Assembly (NCBI GenBank): GCA_022925895.1 | Contig: JAKSYS010000219.1 | Coordinates: 1-64,000, forward strand | Source: Fragilaria crotonensis | Taxonomy: Eukaryota > Bacillariophyta > Fragilariophyceae > Fragilariales > Fragilariaceae | Length of the DNA stretch: 64,000 nt | Reading direction: 5' to 3' | Part shown: in pieces, positions 31,647 through 41,755 of the stretch | Layout: the number at the start of each line of letters is the position of its first letter | Numbering within the stretch: position 1 is the first letter of the stretch | Notes under the pieces: generated by a model | The model's input: the letters and a program-made list of their open reading frames with translations, nothing else | Databases searched by the model: none | Told to the model about the DNA's origin: nothing | Made by a program: the position numbers and the translations under genes

Positions 31647-34601
31647 ATGTTGTCCTCGTCTGCTTCCTCAAAGGCACCCCTGCTCTTCTGTCAAAACCCC
31701 TTCTGCCTGAATTTCAACAAGAAACCCTTTTCCAATCAAGCAGCATATACACAGCATATTGATAGAAACATCGGGTGTTATAATTTCATTGTGAAGAAAT
31801 CACACCATGCAGCAACACATGGGGCTTCTGCTTCACACCGTCGCCGTCTTCATGAGGATGGGAATATCACATGCACAAGTAACAAGAGGCCTGCCCTTTA
31901 AGGCGACATATGGTGAATGATCCCCACATGGATTTTGATGGCACAGACAACCTTCTGCAGTTTCCGGCTGGCAATGGTGTGGAAGTTGAAAGCACTTCTT
32001 GTGAGGACATCGAGGACTGCAACAAAAGTGATGATTTGTCCATGTTAAGTGATGACCCAAACATTCTTACCTGTACGAATTCTGCACTTGATGAAGATGT
32101 GGAAGCCCCATCATTTCGTTCAAACTTCATGTATACTACCGATCAGAAGTGGACTGTTTCTCTCCTCAAAATCCTGGACCATGCCAATGCACCCGACTAC
32201 ACTTTTGGTCAAGTCCTGGAGGGGCACGCTCTGCATCTGCTGATAATTATTCTTACAACCCAGTGGGTGGACTCTCGCGTGCCAAAAATGTTGATGCCCT
32301 GATCAACTCAGTTCGTAATGGGAAAAGACTGCTTCCCTTTGTACGAAGAGTGGATGTACATCATGGCTCTCCATCAGATGTGATTTGTTTTGACTTCGCT
32401 TCACAGTTGCTAAGTTTGCTGCAAAATCCAAGCATTATGACTGCAGAAAACCTTGCCATCGATATCAATGATCCCTGAAGCCCTACCACAAATTGAAAGG
32501 CAGCAATGTTTTGGGTGAGGCACTGTCCGGGAGTGTCTATCGCAAGGCGTATGATCGATTAATCACAGATCCTCAGAAGCAATTGTTTGTTCCAATCATC
32601 CAATGGATTGATCGTACCTCTGTAACAGGGAATGATCGCTTTTCACTTAAACCCTACATGTTCACTCCAGCCATTTTTACAGAAAAATTCAGAAGGAGTA
32701 TCAAGGCATGGGGCTATCATGGCTTTCTCCCAAAGAGGAAGTCCTCATCAGCTCAGAAGCAGACACTTCGTATGGGCGATGCCATTCGTATCTATCATAA
32801 GGAGCTGGATGCTGTATTGGAGACCTTTCGAAATGTTCACCACAACTGTGTGGTGTTCATTTGCCAATTGGTCCAAAGGGTAGAATCTGTGTCGACATTG
32901 TCACATGTGTGTTGTTCATCATTCAAGATATGCAAGAAGGAGATATGCTGTGTGGTCGGTATGGTGTTCACACCAGTGGAATCCAACGCCCTCATCGGTG
33001 CTGTGATGTCAATTATGATGATCTGAAGAACTGTGATGTCCATTGCAAATACCTGGTAGCCTCGGATATGGGTTTCATTGCCAGGAGTAATGATGATGAT
33101 CTCAGGAAACGATGGTCTCAACATAAACTTGAAAATGCATTTGAACACATTGCCTTTGCTGACCCTGAGCGTGGAATCTTTGGGGCCACTCCTGTGGAGA
33201 CAATGCATGCATTTCGGAAAGGTGTCATCGAAAGTAACAAAACTTATATTGGACAGTCTTCCAGCATCCAAGAAGGCTGCCTTTGATGACCTTGCAATAG
33301 CATTTCACAAGTCTCATCGCCAAACCTACCGAAAGGAGTATCCATCAACAGATTTCAGCAATGGGGTAACAAATTTGACAAAGATAACTGCATCAGAACG
33401 CGTTGGCCTCGTTTTTTTTGTTTGTCATCCTCTTCCAATATGAAGCAGGATGGCAAATGATCCAAACATGTCTTGAGAAAAGAACAACTAAGAAGGTTCC
33501 TGAGGTCCTTGAAGTACTTGAATCTCTCCTTTGTTTCGATGCTTGGCTAAACCAGAGTCATTACTGGGAGACTACAAATCCAGCACATGTTGCAAATGAA
33601 ATGAAGAAACATCAGGATTCCATTCGCAATTTCATGGATATGTGCAAACAGTCCATTCCCTTGAAAGTTGAGGGAAAGGAGGATGACAAGAAAAAGGGTA
33701 AGAAAAAGGGGAACCATCATAAGGAAGGAAGGACAGAAAAGCAATGCCGAGGATGCATGGAAGTTTCCGAAATTCCATGAGTTGTTACACATTGTGGATG
33801 ATATGTCTCGGTTTGGCTCTCCAGTGAACTTTTGTGCACAGCGTCCAGAATCACTTCTAATTCCTGCTGCAAAGCACCCTGGGAGACGGGCACAGAAGCG
33901 AATTGAGGGTTCTGCATATGAACTTCAGGCAGCCCAACGTTTAATGTACTCCTTCATGATCGACACCATACACACGCGCATATGGGAGCAACCAGATGGT
34001 GATGCTGATGTACCCGACAGCCACCATGATGATGAAACAACAAGGAATGGAATCTTTCAGAGCACCGGACAAGCAACATTTGGCTGTGTTTATCGATTCA
34101 AATCGAGTAAACAAATTCAGTACAAAATTGAATGGGACACCAGAACTCACCGTGATTTACTTGCTCTTCCCCTGGAGTTGATTGAGTTTCTTTTTGATTC
34201 CTTTAAGGAATCCGACTCAATAACATTTTGTACTGAATACAAACGAGATGTCCACACCTTTCGATGTCATCCCTGCTATCAGTCCGATGGTCCCATACAT
34301 GACTGGATGATAATTGACTTTGGGGAACATGGGAAGTTTCCCCTGTCGTTTGGCTCTTGTAGTTGTTGTTGACTCACCCGCGGATCCGGACGAGAGATAC
34401 CAACTGGTTGTTCAATCAACAACAGAAGAAATTAAAGAACACGAGTCAACACTGTTGAGGGAGTGGAAGTGGTCTCCAACATACCACCTTGTCTCTGGAA
34501 ACACTGTCGTGGCCCCTTGTTTTGTTATATCCATCTCACACAACAGTTCCACAGTTCTTGAGACAAAACCATATACAGAGTGGGCATCCAAATTCGCTTA
34601 G
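31647..34601 (+). pseudogene. DDE-type transposase, Plavaka/CMC-like, multiply frameshifted
   Basis: Nine overlapping open pieces in changing frames read as one protein. The N-terminus has a C2H2-like finger (C-x4-C... H-x5-C in FCQNPFCLNFNKKPFSNQ...HIDRNIGC). The next conserved segment is TVSLLKILDHANAPDYTFG. The core has LFVPIIQWIDRTSVTGNDRF (first Asp, about 32590-32640), VLFIIQDMQEGDMLCGRYG with HTSGIQR and CC (second Asp, about 32920-33000), FGATPVETMHAFRKGVIE, and near 33780 KFPKFHELLHIVDDMSRFG followed by RPESLLIPAAKHPGRRAQKR (Glu). This D-D-E order and the H-rich C-terminal block fit Plavaka-type transposases. The catalytic assignment is inferred from pattern only. Shifts lie near 31900, 32218, 32476, 32855, 33250, 33415, 33700 and 34345. 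Confidence 0.75.
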
Positions 34602-34705
34602 CTAGCTTGTTGCATCAAAGTACCTAAAGGAAACATGTTGCCATCGTCTGTCCGAGCCCTCACAATCTTTGGACCATCACCATCGGCTCGCTTTCTTGTT
34701 TGAAT

Positions 34706-37700
34706 CTACCCAAAGAGTAAAACTTGCCTTCCTGTTGATGTCTGGGCCATCATAAAAAGAGTTGCCTTCCGAAAGCTCACAAACTCATTCTTCACAGTTG
34801 AGGTTGAGCAGCAATAATCCAAGGCCTCCTTGCAGAGAGGAATTGCAACCACTTCATTTGCATCATACACATACCCACTGTGAATGGTAACTGCATGTGA
34901 ACCATTTCCATCGGATTCATTGAGCACAGCCAATACCATTGTGTCCTTCATTTGTTCTTGAAGGAGTTGCCAATCAAACATGTGTGGTCTCTTCAGAACT
35001 TGTCGGGTGATCCATGTAGGCAGCTGAGTTTCAGCAAACTGTCCCACCTTTCGAATGGCATCAACAGTACCTCCTCTTAGGTGACTTTCACCAAAATGGT
35101 TAATGGATTTGGCAGCATTATCAAATCCAATTGCATATAAAGCACTGGCCAATGACTTTGAAACACAAAGATCTTCACCTTCGGATTGTACAAAGTGGAC
35201 CTGGGGTGCTTCAGGAACCTGCAGCTTGGGATATTCATGCAAATGTGATTCTTTGAAATCGCCCACTGGTATGTCAACAAATCCACACCTCATACGCTTG
35301 ACCTCCTCCAAGAATCCTGTCTTAAATTGTTTCACAAAGTCTTCATCAGTTCGAATGGGCTGTGTTTCTCCATGAAAGATGACCTCCCAGTAACCAGGGG
35401 CCTGTATCTGCTTCATATGTTTACCCCCTGGTGAGTCACTGTTGCTCCTTAAGGACCTTTTCGACTGAGGATCAAACACCCATTGTGTCTGTGGGGGAAC
35501 GTATCGCAGCTTATGTACCTTTTAGTATGAATGAGGATGGTTTCCCCTTCAGGAACAGGTACAAATCCATCCGTGTTTCCAACGTTAATGACATGTTGGA
35601 TTACCCCTTTGCATAATCGGCATCCTTGATCCAGTCTTTGGAAACAGCAATTTTTTCTTCCTTCTTTTCCAACTTTCCTTCTTTTGTCTTAACATTGTAA
35701 ACCAAAAGTGCAACAAAGGTATCTTCACGTGGGTTGTACTTGAGGCCATGCACCATGGCCTCAGTGCCAAATGTCCATTCCAATTCAAATGCCCTTTTGA
35801 ATTTCTTCCTTTCCTTCTTCATAAACTTTATTTCTTTCGTGTACTGCTCTCTGTAATCATCCTTTGTCTTTTTCTTCTTACATCCATCAATTTTTTTGCA
35901 TCTCGGCCCGCTTCTTTTCCACATTCTTCATGTGATCTTTGGTAGAGCTCCAACCCCAGTACAAAAATCTGTCCTCCACGAATTTGTTCATTGCTGCTTC
36001 ATCCCTAAGAAGCACTGGTCGATCTTCACCGTCATCTCCTTTCTTTCGCCACTTTTTTCTAAATTTCTCAACTTCATTGTCTGATACCAATGTTTTGTAC
36101 CTACTTTCTCCGAAAGGTAATTTCGGGCATTCATCAGGTACATGAATGTCTCCATAACCATACGTACGAGGAGGCCCACCTTTCCATACCCTGCTTGCTC
36201 GGGGAAGCTTAGCAGGATCATTCCACCAGGCTTCGTTGAGATCAATATCTTCTTCCTGTTGTTCAGGTCCATCAGCAGATCCAGATGGTTTGAAATCGGC
36301 AACATCCTCCTCTGATGGCAAACTCCGTTCATTGGCATTTGGCAAAACATCCTCCCTGGAAGAAACATCCTCCAACGTAACACTGTCGTCCTCTGTGGCA
36401 TTGGATGGTACTGGCACCCAGGGCCACGTGAAAGTCTGAAGTTCCAACTTCAGACTTCCGTAACAGGGATCCATCAAATGATTTGAATTCTGACGTTTTG
36501 GGACTGTGACGTGTTGAAATTCTGCAATGCGATCAAACAGCAAAAACCACTGTGCTTTCATCGCATGCAAGTAGGAAATGGAAGCCGAATCATCCCTTTT
36601 AAACAGTTTTGTGAATATTCCCTGTGGAAAACAGCAAATGTGCTCCTTCGATTTCACATCAGTTGACATCTGGATTTCCATGCGATCGCGTCTAAACATT
36701 TCGTTGTACGCTGCAACTCCATCTTGAGTCCCAATGATATCTCGGAGAATTATTGCAATTGCAGCTATAATCCCAATCCCACAGCTATGGCCATCTTCTT
36801 GCAGGGGAAGAACATCATTATCCAACACCCTCAATGCAGGGAATGTATTGGTGCCCTTCATTTGCCCAAAAAAAGGTTCGTCCGAACGGACTGAGCCACT
36901 TCATCTTGTTTGGAGTGCTGCTATCATTTGCACTGTTTTTCCTTTGCTCCTGGTAACTGAAGGCAAGGTTCAGGAACCAGACAACACCGACATTGTTTGG
37001 AATTTTTCTCGTGCCGGAGGGATGAAGACTGCAATAGCGAAAAAAACATGTCCGGAGGCATGATACATCATCCGTGGCAGCCACAACGTCTCCAGCATTG
37101 AAAACAAATGTTGCCCCCCAATGATCGTTGCTGAGATTCGTAGGAAACACAATCAACCTTTTCTGCAGAAGCCCTGGATAGAACAACAGGACTTCCTTCA
37201 CAACACGATTCATTTGGTCATCATACTTCTGGTAAAGTTCTTCCTTAGAACTTCCATACCTTTTTTTCACAAGGGCAAGACATTCTGCATGATCGGCTCC
37301 ATTGGCTACCATCAAGTCGTTTTCGTACTTCTTTGCAGATAGATGACGTTGAAGACGCAAAGCAACCTTGAATTACCTGCATGTCGTCAAAGACAGGATT
37401 GCAACTGATGTGTGATACCTGCCATCCCTCATGAGGAGTGAAGTCATCATTTGCAGCTCACGGGTGGCCATCCAAGTTTTCCCACCACTTTTGCTATGAT
37501 CAAGCCTTTCCTGTGATCCCATTTCTCCAAAACCACGCAACTGGTCAGGCAGAACCAGGTCACCAAATGGTGGTGGAAGAAGGTTGTTCAAATAGTCCAG
37601 ACCGGTAAATGCCTCTTCCAGATCTGCATTTGTCAGCAATGCTCCACTTGCAACATCATCTTGAGATCGATTGTTGATGAAGGGTATTGGCACCATACAA

Positions 37701-38913
37701 ATGTTTTTCTGGTGTTGCTACCATCATTCCGTGCACTGACTGTCTCATTGTTGCTCTGCACAATCTCCAAAACATCACTGCTCACGAGGGAAGGGGAACC
37801 ACCACTCGATTTTGCGACTATATTGATCTTGCTTTCTTCCTCTGACTCAACAACAGCACGCGGGGAACCATCATTTCTTGTTGCACTGATCACATCACTG
37901 TTGCTTTCAACAACCTCGACAGCAGCACTGTTAGCAGCACTGTTCAAAAGGGAACCGGAAGAAAGTTTCATCAGAGGGATAATGCAGTGCTCCTCAGACT
38001 CTGGTACAATCCATGCAAATCCACCTGTGGTCTCGTCCATTAAGGTGTCGGCAATTGTCTTGGGAAGAAACTCAATGCCAGTTGTGTCTTGGAGATTGAT
38101 TTGACGGAACCCACAGGCTTGGTAGAATTCCTTTGGCTCGTCATGGGGACACTGCAAGTAGATGTCCACACCATGTAGGCTCTCCTGACATTGTGACAGC
38201 TCACGGTGAGACAATAATAAAAAAGTTGAATGCTTGATGAGCATTACTAACATCAGACGTCCAAACCCTTGCCGTCTCCAGGATGTAAGACCGGATGGCT
38301 TCCGTGATTCAGATTCTGCAATCAACAGCCAAAGCACCAACGACGCACCAACTTCATCTCCAATTCCACTTCGAAATGTAATGCATGCAATAACAACAGA
38401 GTCTTGGCACCCTATGACAGATTTCTTGAAGGGGTCATCTTCTTTCCAAGAGGACGTCCCACAATCATTATTGATGGATCAGAATTCACAGCACGATCGA
38501 TAGAGCTCAAATCAGCTTCTGTAGAATTGAATGATGTGCTGTAGAATTGCCTTGCAGCTTCTGTCGCCCACTTAAACCTTGTCGCCTCAGCTTTGTTTGT
38601 TTGGACACGTGTGGGGTACAACGTAACTACCTTGAATTGCCAAATTTCATTGGAGTCCTCTTTCGTTCTGAGTCATAATCTTGGACAACGGGAGGTCTTG
38701 AAACCAAGAGCTGAACATGTGTAGTGGAAACTCTGAAACAGCACGAGCGGGTGATGATAAAAAGACTCGAACTTGCGATCTGAATTGTTTATTGACCTTT
38801 GTTCCTGGAGGTGGTGTGAATTCATCCATACCATCACGGAACAGGTACGCCTTATCCATAGGGACTCCTCCTTGCTGACGAGAGACAGGGGACAGTGATG
38901 GAACCTCTGCCAT
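34706..38913 (-). pseudogene. Composite transposon gene: GNAT acetyltransferase, Ulp1-like C48 protease and papain-like protease domains
   Basis: Read leftward from the ATG at 38913 (MAEVPSLSPV). A GNAT domain occupies about 38500-38090: VIACITFRSG and SLVLWLLIAES strands, the acetyl-CoA loop WRRQGFGRL and FYQACGFRQI. A spacer follows, then NLLPPPFGDLVLPDQLRGFG (about 37580-37520). Next is a C48/Ulp1-type domain: NLSNDHWGATFVF carries the catalytic His (about 37120), and LPLQEDGHSCGIGIIAAIAI the Gln and Cys (about 36760). A basic helical linker (35900-35600) follows. The C-terminal domain (34706-35479) has DLCVSKSLASALYAIGF with Cys and SHAVTIHSGYVYDANE with His and Asp/Asn, a papain-like (C39-like) layout. 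At least five single-base shifts, some in T or G runs, break it. Convergent with the transposase, with a gap of about 100 bp. Confidence 0.7.
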
Positions 38914-39665
38914 TTTGTTGGTTGAAATATGAATAATCCTCCAACTGGTGTGCGTGTATACAACTCTTGAGCATGCGAACAGACAACTGACAAAAAGAAC
39001 CAATACCGGTAGATCAATCTGGTTTGATTCACTCAAATCAATGAGAATCTCTCAGATGACCGAATATTGGATTCTAGATGACAGATTGCCTTACAAACTC
39101 AATCGAAGCACGCACACAAGACGAAGTACTTATTCCCTCAATTAACAACAAAATGAGAAGCACAACACTTGTCGACAAGGATCCTAATTATGAAAGGAGA
39201 AGAAGAGGAGGATGTGAGATTGAAAGCTGGAAAATACAATCATGTGCAATGACACAACGTCAACAAGAAAGACTGGAGTACAGTACCAGCACAATGTTGT
39301 ACGGAAGCCTCCAAGGTACTGTCGTGGTGCGAACTCGTCCCAGTACTTGACAGTACCATGAGTACAGTACGTAGACAATGGTACAGGCACAACAGGAGTA
39401 CCTCAACAAATCAATCAGTTGCTCACAATGATGGAAACGACGATTCAACACAACATTCTTGTGTTGATAGGACAAAACAATCAAAAACTCACGAACAAGA
39501 ACGACAGTTAAGTGCCCTTGTTAGTGGAAAGGAAGAAGAAGCAAAGGGCAAAGGGGACAAGCACAGAATGAAACATTCAATGCGGTGTTGGGCATGACAC
39601 CAAGTTGTGACATCGACAACCGTACAGCAGGCACAAGGTAGTATTGTAATAAACCGTAGGCCCAC

Positions 39666-40033
39666 CAAGGTACTGTCATACTCCCAGTACTTGATAGCAA
39701 CATGAGTACAGTCGTAGACAACAGTACATGCACAAGGTAGTGTTGTACCGTAGCCTCAAGGTACTGTCGTATTCCCAGTACTTGGCAGTACCATAAGTAC
39801 GGTACGTAGACCACGGTACAGGCGCGACGTAGTGTATTACCGTAGCCTCCAAGGTACTGTCGTACTCCCAGTACTTGGCAGCACCCTAAGTACGGTAGGT
39901 AGACGACTGTACAGGCGCGACGTAGTGTATCACCGTAACCTCAAGGTACTGTCGTGCGAACTCGTCCCAGTACTTGACTGCACCCTGAGCACCGTACGTA
40001 GACAACGGTACTGGCACAACGGGAGTACCTCAA
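39666..40033. repeat. 92-bp tandem repeats, four units
   Basis: Units begin CAAGGTACTGTC at 39666, 39757, 39850 and 39942 (spacings 91, 93 and 92). A fifth, detached unit starts at 39312. Each unit contains CCCAGTACTTG and an ACGTAGAC block. They lie in the right arm of the large transposon. Confidence 0.85.
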
Positions 40034-40880
40034 AACTCATTCGACCATCACCATGATGGAAACATTCAATCAACACAACAATCAACGAAAAAAGCACATT
40101 TGCAGTCTTACCACTTAAGACTGCAATGTCTTGTGGGTGGGAAAGGACGAAGAAGGAGCGAAGATGCCAAATAATGGAGCATCAATGTGGTGTCGGGCAT
40201 GACACCAAGTGGTGGAGTGCTCAACGAACGAAGTGTGAGATGTGACACTTCCCGCAAAAAAAATCACGTACGATTCTACTAAAGACAATACTGTGGCTGA
40301 AAAAGAATTAATTCCTTGTAGAAATATACAGCATGCACTGGTATTGGTGCCAAAGAATTAATCAGTACATACTATCGCCTACAATTCTACGGTTTGTTGT
40401 TGAAAACACAAGATCACGTAGTACGTAGCATAGTGTCATAGGAGTACTCGCATGATACAATACTGTACTAAAAATTATACGCTACCACCATACCGTAGTA
40501 CACAAAACACAGCGCTATAGTAATGAAAGTACCGTACACAGTACCACACTACCATACACACAGACCACGCCGTAGCTACCATACTGTACACCACCGCACC
40601 ATACTAAACGTACTGTAGCAGGCACCGAACACCATGCACCATGCACCAGACACGCCCATAGCTACTTGTACAACGTACAATGTACAGCGTATAACCAACA
40701 ACGAACCATTGCGCTAGTACGACGGTAGTATCAGCTGACAGCACTGTAAAAACCGCTGTATACTGTACACTGTACGGCACAACCAATAGTCCACCCACGA
40801 TACACCATGCTACTCCAGTATTTCGTACAAAACACGTACAGTACTCGGTGTTTTATGTGCATCGAAATAATGAAGAAAAA
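40034..40880. other. Right arm of the transposon, GTAC-rich, no gene
   Basis: Highly repetitive GTAC/TACGT/CCGTAC sequence (40400-40860) with only random ORFs. Confidence 0.6.
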
Positions 40881-41030
40881 GCTCAGGAATAATACTGCAG
40901 TAGTTCAGGAGCAAAAAAATTCTTCATAAAAATGAGGAAACAGCAAATGTCGGAATCCTGAACTAAATAAATAAACCAGAAAAAACTTCAGGAATCCTGA
41001 ACTAAATATGGGAATCCTGAAATTTTTCCA
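40881..41030 (-). repeat. Right subterminal TTCCTGA-type repeats
   Basis: GCTCAGGAAT (40881), GTTCAGGA (40903), GGAATCCTGAACT (about 40952 and 40992) and GGAATCCTGAA (about 41012): mostly the inverse of the left-end motif. The palindromic form TTCAGGAATCCTGAA occurs once. Confidence 0.55.
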
Positions 41031-41065
41031 ATAAATATGATAAAAATTCTTGTATCAACTATGGT

Positions 41066-41091
41066 ACTTAGTTTTGGCACCCTTAGATGGC
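41066..41091 (-). repeat. Right terminal inverted repeat
   Basis: Ends GGCACCCTTAGATGGC, the complement of the left end; followed by the GTG duplication. Confidence 0.85.
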
Positions 41092-41755
41092 GTGAATCTA
41101 TCAGCACCTACTGGCAATAGATTCTGTGTGGACGGCAGTGACAAGTGCACTGATTTTTATGATGACACGACCAAGAATGACAATGACAACAACCCACCAG
41201 TCTGTGCATTGCCCAAGCCAATGCCCAAGATAGCCCATCAAGGTTATGAATGAAAGTGGATTTGTCATCTGTCCATGTGAGCATTGACGAGTACGATGTC
41301 GAAAATGTTGGAACACATGTGACTTAGTGCAGCAACGGTGAGGAAGATGATGTTGATGTCGATGTCGATGTCAATGTCAATGTCAATGTCAATGTCAATG
41401 TCAATGTCAATGTCAATGTCGATGTCAATGTCGATGTCAATGTCGATGTCAATGTCGATGTCGATGTTGATGTCGATGTTGATGTCGATGTCGATGTCAA
41501 TGTCGATGTCAATGTCGATGTCAATGTCGATGTCAATGTCGATGTCAATGTCGATGTCAATGTCAATGTCAATGTCAATGTCGATGTCAATGTCGATGTC
41601 AATGTCAATGTCAATGTCGATGTCAATGTCAATGTCAATGTCAATGTCAATGTCAATGTCGATGTCGATGAGTATGGTGAAGACAATGACACTGGCTTAG
41701 ATGATGATGGCAAAGAGCGATACCACGAAGCTTGTTACAACTCTGTCATTGATTG
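41092..41755 (+). pseudogene. Fragment of an acidic Asn/Asp-Val repeat ORF
   Basis: Downstream of the transposon end, one frame reads VNLSAPTGNRFCVDGSDK... KNDNDNNPPVCALP and stops at 41253. A second frame carries GEEDDVDVDV, about fifty (D/N)V dipeptides and then DEYGEDNDTGLDDDGKERY, stopping at 41755. The acidic composition and low-stop frames suggest an old coding region, perhaps cut by the transposon insertion, but no homologue is recognised. Confidence 0.35.
41346..41670 (+). repeat. Hexamer satellite (RATGTC)n
   Basis: About 54 units of GATGTC or AATGTC with a few GATGTT variants. All six frames are open through it: Met-Ser and Asp/Asn-Val repeats on the + strand and Thr-Leu/Thr-Ser-type repeats on the other strand. 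Confidence 0.95.

Larger units (their letters stand above)
29221..41091. mobile_element. 11.9-kb TIR DNA transposon with transposase, accessory gene and GNAT-Ulp1-protease composite gene
   Basis: The ends are inverted copies of a 26-bp repeat (GCCATCTAAGGGTGCCAAAA at the outer side; one mismatch) at 29221-29246 and 41066-41091, with GTG immediately outside each end (29218-29220, 41092-41094) as a 3-bp target duplication. The motif TTCCTGAACT is repeated just inside both ends. Contents in order: accessory gene (-) 29801-31005, transposase (+) 31647-34601, composite gene (-) 34706-38913, tandem repeats 39666-40033 and a GTAC-rich right arm. The transposase resembles the Plavaka group of CMC/EnSpm-like transposases. 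All genes carry frameshifts, so this copy is dead. Confidence 0.85.

Noticed and set aside
39666-40033. Possible CRISPR array
   Set aside because: The units are contiguous 92-bp tandem repeats with diverging copies, with no short repeat plus unique spacer pattern, and the sequence is eukaryotic.
41338-41700. Met-Ser repeat ORF of 120 codons and its Thr/Ser/Leu antisense ORF
   Set aside because: Both are frames of the RATGTC hexamer satellite; all frames are open by repetition, so length is no evidence of coding.
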